Shown: positions 48,633 through 57,077 of the stretch, piece by piece
Layout of the letters: every line of letters starts with the position of its first letter
Position numbering within the stretch: position 1 is the stretch's first letter
Assembly: GCF_000282515.1 (NCBI RefSeq)
Contig: NZ_AKJD01000054.1
Coordinates: forward strand, 1-64,000
From: Pseudomonas sp. GM80
GTDB lineage: Bacteria; Pseudomonadota; Gammaproteobacteria; Pseudomonadales; Pseudomonadaceae
Reading direction: 5' to 3'
Length of the DNA: 64,000 nucleotides
Position numbers and translations under genes: made by a program
The notes under the pieces: generated by a model
Told to the model about the DNA's origin: nothing
What the model saw: the letters and a program-made list of their open reading frames with translations, nothing else
Database searches by the model: none

Positions 48633-49709
48633 GTGAAAATTCTAGTTACCGGCGGCGCCGGGTTCATCGGCTCGGCAGTCATTCGCCACATCATTTCCAA
48701 CACCGCCGATTCTGTCGTCAATGTCGACAAGCTGACTTACGCCGGTAACCTGGAGTCTTTGGCTGAAGTCAGCCAGGACTCGCGATACGCATTCGAACGC
48801 GTTGATATCTGTGATCGCGATCAAATCGACCGCGTCCTGCGAGAGCATCAGCCGGATGCGATCATGCATCTTGCTGCAGAGTCGCACGTTGATCGTTCGA
48901 TTTCGGGGCCTTCCGAATTCATTCAAACCAACATCATCGGCACTTACACGTTGCTCGAGGCGGCTCGTCATTACTGGGCTGCGCTTGATGATGCACGTAA
49001 AGCCAACTTTCGCTTCCATCACATTTCCACTGACGAAGTGTATGGCGACCTGGAAGGCCCGGAAGACCTGTTCACTGAAACCACGCCCTACCAGCCAAGC
49101 TCGCCATACTCGGCCAGCAAAGCCAGTTCCGATCATCTCGTGCGCGCGTGGGCTCGCACCTATGGCCTGCCGACTCTGGTCACCAACTGCTCGAACAACT
49201 ACGGTCCTTGCCACTTCCCCGAGAAGTTGATCCCGCTGATCATCCTCAATGCTTTGGAAGGCAAGCCGTTGCCTGTTTATGGCAAAGGCAACCAGGTTCG
49301 TGACTGGCTCTACGTGGAAGACCATGCACGTGCGTTGTATAAAGTCGTCACCGAAGGTGTCATTGGTGAGACTTACAACATCGGTGGTCACAACGAGAAG
49401 CAGAACATTGAAGTTGTTCATACGCTTTGTGCGCTGCTTGATGAGCTTCGTCCAGACTCCGCGTATCGTCCGCACGCAAGCTTGATCACTTACGTGCAGG
49501 ATCGTCCTGGTCATGACCAGCGCTACGCAATTGATGCCAGCAAGATTCAGCGGGAGTTGGGCTGGACGCCGGAAGAAACCTTCGATACCGGCATTCGCAA
49601 AACGGTTGAATGGTACCTGCAGAACACCGAGTGGGTTGCTCACGTGAAGAGCGGCAGCTACCAGCAGTGGATCGATCAGAACTACGCAGATCGTTCGAAC
49701 AAAGCATGA
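48633..49709 (+). CDS. rmlB: dTDP-glucose 4,6-dehydratase
   Basis: The 358-residue extended short-chain dehydrogenase starts at GTG 48633 with [19 protein letters not shown], the NAD-binding motif. The catalytic tyrosine/lysine pair is in [15 protein letters not shown] and the Thr/Asp/Glu triad in [13 protein letters not shown]. It turns dTDP-glucose into dTDP-4-keto-6-deoxyglucose. AAGGG lies 11 bases upstream. It opens the O-polysaccharide locus, and its stop overlaps the rmlD start (ATGA), so rmlB-rmlD-rmlA is one operon. Confidence 0.95.
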   Translation: MKILVTGGAGFIGSAVIRHIISNTADSVVNVDKLTYAGNLESLAEVSQDSRYAFERVDICDRDQIDRVLREHQPDAIMHLAAESHVDRSISGPSEFIQTNIIGTYTLLEAARHYWAALDDARKANFRFHHISTDEVYGDLEGPEDLFTETTPYQPSSPYSASKASSDHLVRAWARTYGLPTLVTNCSNNYGPCHFPEKLIPLIILNALEGKPLPVYGKGNQVRDWLYVEDHARALYKVVTEGVIGETYNIGGHNEKQNIEVVHTLCALLDELRPDSAYRPHASLITYVQDRPGHDQRYAIDASKIQRELGWTPEETFDTGIRKTVEWYLQNTEWVAHVKSGSYQQWIDQNYADRSNKA

Positions 49710-50599
49710 AAATCCTACTGCTAGGCAAAAATGGCCAGGTAGGCTGGGAGTTGCAACGCTCCCTGGCACCTGTTGGCGAATTGATTGCCCTGGATCGTCA
49801 TCCAGTAGGCAGCTTGAGCGGCGATTTATCCGACCTCGATGCACTTCGCGCGACGATTCGTCAGGTCAAACCCGACGTTATCGTCAATGCAGCAGCTTAC
49901 ACCGCTGTCGATAAGGCCGAATCCGACATCGAACTGGCTGATCGCGTCAACGGTCTCGCTACTCAGGTGATGGCGCAGGAAGCCGCAACACTGGGTGCGT
50001 GGCTGGTTCACTATTCCACCGACTATGTGTTCAGTGGTGAAGGCTTGACGCCGTGGCGGGAGACCGATGCGGTATCGCCGGTGAATCATTACGGCGCCAG
50101 CAAGCTGGCGGGCGAGCAGGCGATCGTCGCTTCGGGCTGCAAGCACCTGATCTTTCGTACCAGTTGGGTCTATGCCGCGCGTGGCAACAATTTTGCCAAG
50201 ACCATGCTGCGTCTGGCCAAGGATCGCGAAACACTGGGTGTGATCGCCGATCAGATTGGCGCGCCGACCGGTGCTGAGCTGATCGCCGACGTCACCGCGC
50301 AGGCTATTGGGCAGGTCCTGCTGCGTCCGGAACTGGCTGGGCTCTATCATTTGGCCGCCGCCGGCGAAGTCTCCTGGCACGGTTATGCCAGCCATGTGAT
50401 TGACTTTGCCAAGGCCAATGGTGAAGCGCTTGCCGTCACGGCGATCAATCCCATCGATACCACCGCTTACCCGACACCTGCGCGCCGTCCTTTGAATTCC
50501 CGACTGGATACTCAAAAACTGCGCGACAATTTTTCTCTACACTTGCCGGATTGGCAAAGTGGTGTAACCCGAATGCTTAGGGAAGTTCTGAATAAATGA
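49706..50599 (+). CDS. rmlD: dTDP-4-dehydrorhamnose reductase
   Basis: The 297-residue reductase begins [20 protein letters not shown], the RmlD NAD(P)-binding loop. The active-site YxxxK is in [14 protein letters not shown], preceded by [12 protein letters not shown]. It makes dTDP-L-rhamnose from the 4-keto-rhamnose intermediate. Its start overlaps the rmlB stop and its stop overlaps the rmlA start, each through ATGA. The enzyme needs the product of RmlC, whose gene is not in this window. Confidence 0.95.
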   Translation: MKILLLGKNGQVGWELQRSLAPVGELIALDRHPVGSLSGDLSDLDALRATIRQVKPDVIVNAAAYTAVDKAESDIELADRVNGLATQVMAQEAATLGAWLVHYSTDYVFSGEGLTPWRETDAVSPVNHYGASKLAGEQAIVASGCKHLIFRTSWVYAARGNNFAKTMLRLAKDRETLGVIADQIGAPTGAELIADVTAQAIGQVLLRPELAGLYHLAAAGEVSWHGYASHVIDFAKANGEALAVTAINPIDTTAYPTPARRPLNSRLDTQKLRDNFSLHLPDWQSGVTRMLREVLNK

Positions 50600-51486
50600 C
50601 CACGACAAATCGTAAAGGCATCATTCTCGCCGGTGGTTCGGGCACGCGCCTGCACCCGCTGACACTCGGCGTTTCCAAGCAGATGCTGCCAATCTACGAC
50701 AAGCCGATGATCTTTTATCCGCTGTCGGTACTGATGCTCGCAGGAATGCGTGAAATTCTGATCATCTCCACGCCGGAAGATCTGCCATGTTTCCGCAAGC
50801 TACTGGGTGATGGCAGCCTGTACGGCGTGAAGTTGACCTATGCCGAGCAGCCAAGCCCGGACGGGCTGGCTCAGGCGTTCATCATCGGCGAAGAGTTCAT
50901 CGGTAACGACCCTTGCTGTCTGATCCTGGGTGACAACATCTTTTACGGTCAGCACTTCTCCGACAACTTGCGCTCGGCCTGTGCCCGGCAGCAGGGTGCG
51001 ACCGTGTTTGGCTACCATGTTTCCGATCCGGAGCGCTTTGGTGTGGTGGAGTTCGATGCATCCGGACGTGCCCTGAGCATCGAAGAAAAGCCGCTGAAGC
51101 CAAAATCCAGCTACGCGGTGACCGGTCTCTATTTCTACGACAACCAGGTCGTCGACATTGCCAAGAAGATCAAGCCTTCCGAGCGTGGCGAGCTGGAAAT
51201 CACCGACGTCAACCGTGCTTACCTCGAACAGCAGACACTGAATGTCGAAATGCTGGGGCGTGGTTTCGCCTGGCTGGATACCGGCACTCACGACTCTCTG
51301 CTTGAGGCCAGCCATTTCGTACATACCATCGAACAGCGCCAGGGCCTGAAAGTCGCGTGCCTGGAAGAAATCGCCTACCACAACGGCTGGATCACTGCCG
51401 AACAGTTGGGTGTGCAAGCTGAAGCCTTGAAGAAGACCGGTTACGGCCAATACTTGCAGAAGTTGCTGGACTCGCCTTCTCACTGA
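50596..51486 (+). CDS. rmlA: Glucose-1-phosphate thymidylyltransferase
   Basis: The 296-residue nucleotidyltransferase has the signature [20 protein letters not shown] and continues with [16 protein letters not shown], both diagnostic of RmlA. It couples glucose-1-phosphate to dTTP to give dTDP-glucose and is usually inhibited by dTDP-rhamnose. Length fits the family. It closes the rml trio; a glycosyltransferase gene follows 57 bases later on the same strand. Confidence 0.95.
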   Translation: MTTTNRKGIILAGGSGTRLHPLTLGVSKQMLPIYDKPMIFYPLSVLMLAGMREILIISTPEDLPCFRKLLGDGSLYGVKLTYAEQPSPDGLAQAFIIGEEFIGNDPCCLILGDNIFYGQHFSDNLRSACARQQGATVFGYHVSDPERFGVVEFDASGRALSIEEKPLKPKSSYAVTGLYFYDNQVVDIAKKIKPSERGELEITDVNRAYLEQQTLNVEMLGRGFAWLDTGTHDSLLEASHFVHTIEQRQGLKVACLEEIAYHNGWITAEQLGVQAEALKKTGYGQYLQKLLDSPSH

Positions 51487-51543
51487 TTCGTAAAAACGAA
51501 GTCGTTCGAGTGAGAAAGTTTATCCAGTCCGAGCAGGAAAGTT

Positions 51544-52467
51544 ATGCCAGTAAAACATCCCAAGGTTGCGGTTTTGCTGGCGGCCTTCAATGGAATGCAG
51601 TGGATTGAAGAGCAACTCGCCTCGATTCTTGGCCAGTCGGGTGTCGATGTAAGCGTTTATATCAGTATTGATACTTCTACCGATGGAACCGAGGCGTGGT
51701 GCGCGGCATACGCGTCTCGGCATCCCGGTGTTGTCGTGTTGCCGCCCGCCGGCTCTTTCGGAGGCGCTTCGCGGAATTTTTTCAGGCTGATCCGTGATGT
51801 AGCTATCGAGAGCTACGATTTCGTCGCATTTGCTGATCAGGATGACATCTGGTATCCGGACAAGCTTGAGCGGGCGGTGCGCGAGATTCGGTCACGCGCG
51901 GTGGATGCCTATTCGAGCAATGTCGTCGCATTCTGGCCGGACGGCCGCACCCATCTGCTTGATAAGGCGCAGCGCCAGACACCTTGGGATTTTCTGTTTG
52001 AAGCTGCTGGCCCGGGCTGCACGTATGTGCTGAGTCGCCCATTCGTCAGCGCCCTGCGCACCGCGATGCTGGCTGACTGGCAGGAATTACAGCACGTCAG
52101 CCTGCATGATTGGTATTGCTATGCGTTTGCCCGAAGTCGGGGCTTCAAATGGTTTATCGACCATCGACCGTCCATGAGTTATCGCCAGCATGAACGAAAT
52201 CAGGTCGGTGCCAATACCGGTCTTAATCCACTGATTGCGCGCTACAAGACTATTCATGACGGGTGGTGGTTTTCCCAAGTCAGAAGGATCGTCCGTTTGG
52301 TCGGACTTGAAAATGATCGGTTTGTCCGACGCTGGCTGCCATTGGGGCGGTGGCAGATGCTGACCCTTTCACTGAGTGCCTGGAAGTGTCGGCGTCGAGT
52401 GCGCGACAAGATATTTTTCTTCTGTGTTTGCTGGGCTACAGCGGTAATTGGAAACAAAGCCAAATGA
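51544..52467 (+). CDS. Family 2 glycosyltransferase (first copy)
   Basis: The 307-residue protein has a GT-A fold start (VAVLLAAFNGMQWIEEQLAS) and the nucleotide-sugar/metal motif FADQDDIWYPDKLE. A later YRQHERNQVGAN segment is also present. Its closeness to rmlBDA suggests a rhamnosyltransferase, but the donor is inferred. It closely resembles the glycosyltransferase at 53773-54780. No membrane helix is evident except a hydrophobic C-terminal patch (IFFFCVCWATAVIG). Its stop overlaps the next ATG. Confidence 0.85.
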   Translation: MPVKHPKVAVLLAAFNGMQWIEEQLASILGQSGVDVSVYISIDTSTDGTEAWCAAYASRHPGVVVLPPAGSFGGASRNFFRLIRDVAIESYDFVAFADQDDIWYPDKLERAVREIRSRAVDAYSSNVVAFWPDGRTHLLDKAQRQTPWDFLFEAAGPGCTYVLSRPFVSALRTAMLADWQELQHVSLHDWYCYAFARSRGFKWFIDHRPSMSYRQHERNQVGANTGLNPLIARYKTIHDGWWFSQVRRIVRLVGLENDRFVRRWLPLGRWQMLTLSLSAWKCRRRVRDKIFFFCVCWATAVIGNKAK

Positions 52468-53423
52468 GCGCTTCTCGTGTTTTAGTGACAGGTGCTACCG
52501 GGTTCGTCGGTGAGGCGCTCGTATTTCGTTTGTTGCGCGATAAGGTATTTACGCCTGTCGCCGCCGTTCGTGGCGAAACGAGGTTAGCCGGTCTTTGTCC
52601 GGTAGTGGCGTTCGGGTTGGACGAAAACTCCCCGCTACCGCCTTTGGAAGATGTTGATGTAGTCGTCCATTGCGCGGCGCGCGTGCATGTCATGAATGAA
52701 GTGGCTGCAGATCCGCTCGCGGCGTTTCGACAGGTCAACGTCGAAGGCACCGCGCGACTTGCCCGTCATGCGGCGAAATCCGGAGTCAAACGCTTCATTT
52801 TCATCAGTTCGATCAAGGTCAACGGCGAGGTAACATTACCGGGTGCGCCGTTTTCTGCTGATGATGCGCCGGCGCCGGTCGATCCTTACGGAATATCCAA
52901 GCGTGAAGCGGAGGACGCATTAAGGCAGATCAGTCAGGACACAGGGATGGAAGTCGTGATTATCCGACCGCCCCTGATCTATGGCCCAGGCGTCAAAGCC
53001 AACTTTCTCAATATGATGCGTTGGCTTGAGCGCGGCATACCGCTGCCTTTTGGTGCGATCAACAATCGTCGCAGTCTGGTGGCTATCGGCAATCTCATCG
53101 ATCTGATCACTGTGTGTATCAAGCATCCCGCCGCTGGCGGCCATGTGTTTCTGGTCAGTGACGCGCAAGACCTTTCTACAACGCAATTGCTTCGGCGAAT
53201 GGCGGGCGCGCTGAACGTCAAGCCTCGCCTGCTGCCATTGCCGTCTTCGTTGATGACGGTGGGGGCAGCGCTGATCGGGCGTCAGGATCTGGCGCAGCGT
53301 TTGTGTGGTTCTCTGCAGGTCGATATCGGCAAAACCCAGGCCATCCTTGGGTGGTTGCCGGCTATTAGCGTGGATCAAGCATTGCGCAATACGGCAGGGC
53401 ACTACCGTGCGAAGCAATGGTGA
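52464..53423 (+). CDS. NAD-dependent nucleotide-sugar epimerase/dehydratase
   Basis: The 319-residue extended short-chain dehydrogenase starts ASRVLVTGATGFVGEALVFR. It shows HCAARVHVM, a serine in FIFISSIKVNGE and the YxxxK pair in PYGISKREAED. It resembles the UDP-sugar 4-epimerase/reductase group used with WbpL/WbpM-type systems (WbpV/WbjF-like). The precise sugar cannot be read. It overlaps the upstream glycosyltransferase by 4 bases. It is followed by about 350 bases with no clear gene, where I would have expected a wbpL-type gene by analogy. Confidence 0.8.
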   Translation: MSASRVLVTGATGFVGEALVFRLLRDKVFTPVAAVRGETRLAGLCPVVAFGLDENSPLPPLEDVDVVVHCAARVHVMNEVAADPLAAFRQVNVEGTARLARHAAKSGVKRFIFISSIKVNGEVTLPGAPFSADDAPAPVDPYGISKREAEDALRQISQDTGMEVVIIRPPLIYGPGVKANFLNMMRWLERGIPLPFGAINNRRSLVAIGNLIDLITVCIKHPAAGGHVFLVSDAQDLSTTQLLRRMAGALNVKPRLLPLPSSLMTVGAALIGRQDLAQRLCGSLQVDIGKTQAILGWLPAISVDQALRNTAGHYRAKQW

Positions 53424-53772
53424 AGCTGATGATGGCTCTCGCTGCGTCGAGAACTTGGCAAACTGCCACCCCTATTTTGCTCAAAGGCCTCTTGCTACCC
53501 TATGCCCGCAACGCAAGGGGCATCAGAAACATTGGAGCCATGAGCTCATTATTATCAAGGTTAAAATCTCTCGGTCTGCGTCGGAGATAGGGAAGGCGTA
53601 ATGTCACTGGGCTATCAAATGGCGCTGCTTCGTCGTTATAATTGCAAATTTTGCGCAGCTTGGAGCAGCGTGTGAGCCTGTTTCATAAGGCTTGTTCGAC
53701 TGTCCAGGTTTTCGTATGTATTGAACGAACTTGCGCAGGCAAAGTTTTATCATTTCAGCAACGGAGTGCTCG
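53424..53772. other. Intergenic stretch of about 350 bases, AT-richer, no convincing gene
   Basis: Between the epimerase and the second glycosyltransferase the GC content falls. A 57-codon open frame (53417-53590) overlaps the epimerase stop but lacks a Shine-Dalgarno site and any recognised motif. A minus-strand frame (53604-53807) is equally unremarkable. The region could be a decayed gene or a long leader with a promoter for the downstream genes. Confidence 0.5.
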
Positions 53773-54780
53773 GTGGTAGCCCCCCTTTCCCCGGTTGTCC
53801 AAAACAACAGTTTGGATCGCCGCTGTATAGACGATAGTCAGCAAGATTCGGTGGCGCATTTGGGATGTGTTGCGATTCTTGTCTGTACGTTCAATGGTGA
53901 GCGCTTTTTGGCTCAACAACTGGAATCCATCGCTCGTCAAACTTACCCCCACTGGTTTGTAGTGGTCTCGGACGATGGTTCATCTGACTCGACATTGGCA
54001 TTGCTTCGCGAGTTCGGTGAGCGCTGGGGGCATGACAAACTATTGATTCAGCACGGCCCGGGGCGTGGTTATGCAGCCAATTTCCTCACTGTTACCTGTG
54101 ATGAGTCAATTGATGCCGACTTTTATGCGTGGGCGGATCAGGACGATATCTGGCAGCAAACAAAGCTGGAAGTGGCTTTGCAGCGATTGGCGCAAGCGCC
54201 GGTCGATGTGCCCGCGCTTTACTGCGGCAGAACCGAGCTGATCGACGAGCGCGGTAATCACATTGGCCTTTCACCCTTGTTCAGCCGGCCCATGGGATTT
54301 TCCAATGCATTGGTGGAGAGCGTCGGCGGCGGCAACACGATGGTCTTCAATGATGTCGCTCGTCAGTTGTTTCAGCGAGCGGGGAGCGGGGTGGATATCG
54401 TGTCGCACGACTGGTGGGCGTACCTGCTGGTGAGCGGCAGCGGTGGAAGGATTCTTTACGATTTTTCACCGACCGTTCTTTATCGCCAGCATGACGCCAA
54501 TCTGATTGGCGCGACTTCGGGGTTGCGCGCCCAGATCGGTCGTTTGCGCATGTTGTTTCGTGGTCGTTTTCGCGGCTGGAATCAAAAGAATGTTACTGCG
54601 CTGGAGTCGAATCGACTGCAGCTCAATGAAGAAAGCAGGACGAGGCTGGATTGTTTCCAGCGGGCGCGTCGCTCACGTGGCTTGTCCCGGATCATCTGGT
54701 TACGACGATCCGGAGTCTACCGGCAATCCTTATGGGGCAATCTGGGGCTGATGCTGGCGACGCTGTTCAATGGAATTTGA
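53773..54780 (+). CDS. Family 2 glycosyltransferase (second copy)
   Basis: The 335-residue protein shares the plan of the glycosyltransferase at 51544-52467: VAILVCTFNGERFLAQQLES, WADQDDIWQQTKLE, and YRQHDANLIGATSG. It probably adds rhamnose or a related sugar to the glycan, by context. GTG 53773 is the best start because CGGAG lies 6 bases ahead; a TTG at 53731 is in frame but poorly supported. The N-terminus before the first strand is longer than in the first copy. The Wzm gene follows 117 bases downstream. Confidence 0.83.
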   Translation: MVAPLSPVVQNNSLDRRCIDDSQQDSVAHLGCVAILVCTFNGERFLAQQLESIARQTYPHWFVVVSDDGSSDSTLALLREFGERWGHDKLLIQHGPGRGYAANFLTVTCDESIDADFYAWADQDDIWQQTKLEVALQRLAQAPVDVPALYCGRTELIDERGNHIGLSPLFSRPMGFSNALVESVGGGNTMVFNDVARQLFQRAGSGVDIVSHDWWAYLLVSGSGGRILYDFSPTVLYRQHDANLIGATSGLRAQIGRLRMLFRGRFRGWNQKNVTALESNRLQLNEESRTRLDCFQRARRSRGLSRIIWLRRSGVYRQSLWGNLGLMLATLFNGI

Positions 54781-54897
54781 CACTCACGTTGCTTTGGCTC
54801 CTTTCAGGAATAATTCTGTGGTCACTCAAGTAGTCATCAAACAAGAGCGTTTGCTGGGGAAGCTGGACTCCCTCGGTTTTTTTGAGGTTTGTGCACA

Positions 54898-55716
54898 ATG
54901 CTGAATTTTTCAACATCGCCGAAGGAGATGGTAGGCGGCATCTGGCGCAACAGAGGCCTGATCCGGGCGCTGGTGCAGCGTGAAATTGTCGGGCGCTATC
55001 GCGGATCCATCATGGGCATGCTGTGGTCGCTGTTCAATCCGATCGTCATGCTGGTGATCTATACATTCGTTTTCAGCGTCGTGTTCAAAGCCAGGTGGAG
55101 CGTAGACAGTAGCTCCAAAACCGAATTTGCCCTGATGCTGTTTGCCGGGTTGATTGTGTTCAACCTGTTTTCCGAGTGCATCAACAGAGCGCCAGGACTG
55201 ATCGTCGGCAACGTCAACTATGTGAAGAAAGTAGTGTTTCCGCTGGAAATTCTCCCTTGGGTAACCTTGGGTGCTGCGATGTTCCACTTCCTTGTCAGCC
55301 TGAGCGTCTGGTTGGTTGCCTACCTGATTTTTTTCGGCAAGTTGCACCTGACAATTCTGCTGCTGCCGGTGTTTCTGGCGCCGCTGCTGATTTTTGTCAT
55401 AGGCCTCGTCTGGTTCCTCGCCTCGATGGGCGTATATCTGCGAGATGTCAGTCAGATCATCGGGGTATGTACCTCGGTTCTGATGTTCCTATCGCCGATT
55501 TTCTATCCCATCACCGCGCTGCCGGAACAATACCGGCACTTGCTGTTTCTGAATCCCCTGACACCCGCGATCGAAGATACGCGAGCGTTGCTTTTCCGCG
55601 GTGAACTGCCCAGCTTCATTCACCTCGGTTTCTACTATATCGCTGCAGCTCTTGTCTTCTGGCTAGGATTTGCGTGGTTCCAAAAAACGCGTAAAGGATT
55701 TGCCGATGTCCTCTAA
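54898..55716 (+). CDS. wzm: O-polysaccharide ABC transporter permease (Wzm-like)
   Basis: The 272-residue ABC-2 type permease has about six membrane helices (first near LFNPIVMLVIYTFVFSVVF). It carries the N-terminal amphipathic stretch LIRALVQREIVGRYRGS and the conserved LSPIFYPITALPEQYR typical of polysaccharide exporters. It moves the finished, lipid-linked glycan across the inner membrane together with the Wzt subunit encoded next. GAGG lies 10 bases before the ATG. The stop overlaps the wzt start by 11 bases. Confidence 0.92.
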   Translation: MLNFSTSPKEMVGGIWRNRGLIRALVQREIVGRYRGSIMGMLWSLFNPIVMLVIYTFVFSVVFKARWSVDSSSKTEFALMLFAGLIVFNLFSECINRAPGLIVGNVNYVKKVVFPLEILPWVTLGAAMFHFLVSLSVWLVAYLIFFGKLHLTILLLPVFLAPLLIFVIGLVWFLASMGVYLRDVSQIIGVCTSVLMFLSPIFYPITALPEQYRHLLFLNPLTPAIEDTRALLFRGELPSFIHLGFYYIAAALVFWLGFAWFQKTRKGFADVL

Positions 55717-57073
55717 TACAGCGATTGCCGTTAACGGTCTGAGCAAGTGTTTTCATATCTACGACAAACCGAGAGATCGGCTGCTGCAAATGTTCGCGCG
55801 CGGCCGTCGGCAATACTTTCGCGAGTTCTGGGCGTTGCAGGATGTCTCCTTCACCATCAACAAGGGTGAGACGGTCGGTATTCTTGGGCGCAATGGCAGT
55901 GGTAAGTCGACGCTGCTACAGATGATTTGCGGCACGCTCAATCAGACGCATGGTGACATCCTCACGCACGGCCGTGTGGCCGCCTTGCTAGAGTTGGGTT
56001 CTGGCTTCAACCCGGAATTCAGCGGACGTGAAAACGTTTACATGAACGCTGCGGTGCTCGGTCTTACGCGTGAAGAAACCGATGCGCGGTTTTCCGAAAT
56101 CGAAGCGTTTGCCGAGATTGGCGAGTTTATCGATCAGCCAGTCAAGACCTATTCCAGCGGCATGATGGTTCGCCTGGCATTTGCGGTAGCGATTAACGTT
56201 GACCCACAAATTCTGATTGTCGATGAGGCATTGTCTGTCGGCGACGAGTTGTTCCAGCGCAAGTGTTTTGCCCGCATCGAAGCGATCAAGGCCAGTGGCG
56301 CGACAATTCTGTTCGTATCGCACTCCGGCAGTGCGGTCATTGAACTGTGTACCCGCGCCATTCTTCTGGATAAAGGCGAGAAGCTTGCTGAAGGTGTGCC
56401 CAAGGTCATCGTCGGTCAGTATCAGAAGTTGCTGTATGCGCCTGCCGACAAGGTCAGTGTCATACGTGAAGAGATCAAGTCCGGTGCCCTGGAACGACGT
56501 GAACTGGAGGCCGAGGCGAAACGCTCTGCGATCGCCGTCGAGGCATCACAAGCCTCGGACAACGGGTTGGAGGAGTACTACGACCCGCATATCGTTTCCA
56601 AGAGCGTGATGTCCTATGAATCTCACGGCGTTCTGATCAGCGACCCACGCATCCTCAATACTGCCGGGCAGCAGGTCAATTGCCTCAAGCGTGGTGACAC
56701 CTATCGATACACCTATCGGGCGACATTCGCGACAGGTGCCGTAGCGGTCCGTTTTGGCATGATGATCAAGACATTGGCGGGCATCGAAATCGGTGGTTCC
56801 GCAAGTGCGGCTGGCGCCCAGGACTCCATTACGTATGTCGCTGCCGAGAGTGAAGTTCAGGTCGAGTTCGCATTCGAGTGCAACCTGAACCCAGGCACCT
56901 ATTTCCTCAACTGTGGGGCAGTCGGCGTCGTGGGCGAAGGTGAAACGTACCTTCACCGATTGATCGATGCATGCCTGTTCCGGGTTCTGCCGGAAACCGC
57001 GCTCACAGCGACCGGAACGGTTGATTTCAAATGTATTCCAGCTATTACCATTTCAAGCGTTGAGCATAATTAA
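55706..57073 (+). CDS. wzt: O-polysaccharide ABC transporter ATPase with C-terminal carbohydrate-binding domain (Wzt-like)
   Basis: The 455-residue protein has an ATPase part (about 1-240): Walker A GRNGSGKSTLLQ, signature YSSGMMVRLAFA and Walker B ILIVDEALSVGD. A linker and a beta-rich C-terminal domain (about 290-455) follow. Extra C-terminal domains in Wzt recognise the capped O-polysaccharide end and set chain termination in known ABC systems, so a terminal modification of this glycan is expected. AAAGGA lies 7 bases before the ATG. The giant sulfotransferase-like gene starts 4 bases after the stop. Confidence 0.9.
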   Translation: MSSNTAIAVNGLSKCFHIYDKPRDRLLQMFARGRRQYFREFWALQDVSFTINKGETVGILGRNGSGKSTLLQMICGTLNQTHGDILTHGRVAALLELGSGFNPEFSGRENVYMNAAVLGLTREETDARFSEIEAFAEIGEFIDQPVKTYSSGMMVRLAFAVAINVDPQILIVDEALSVGDELFQRKCFARIEAIKASGATILFVSHSGSAVIELCTRAILLDKGEKLAEGVPKVIVGQYQKLLYAPADKVSVIREEIKSGALERRELEAEAKRSAIAVEASQASDNGLEEYYDPHIVSKSVMSYESHGVLISDPRILNTAGQQVNCLKRGDTYRYTYRATFATGAVAVRFGMMIKTLAGIEIGGSASAAGAQDSITYVAAESEVQVEFAFECNLNPGTYFLNCGAVGVVGEGETYLHRLIDACLFRVLPETALTATGTVDFKCIPAITISSVEHN

Positions 57074-57077
57074 TCTT

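Noticed and set aside
53417..53590. 57-codon frame overlapping the epimerase stop
   Set aside because: No ribosome-binding site or recognised family; left as a note in the gap entry.
54651..54833. 60-codon frame with a hydrophobic end at the glycosyltransferase stop
   Set aside because: Mostly overlaps the glycosyltransferase in another frame, and no start site supports it.
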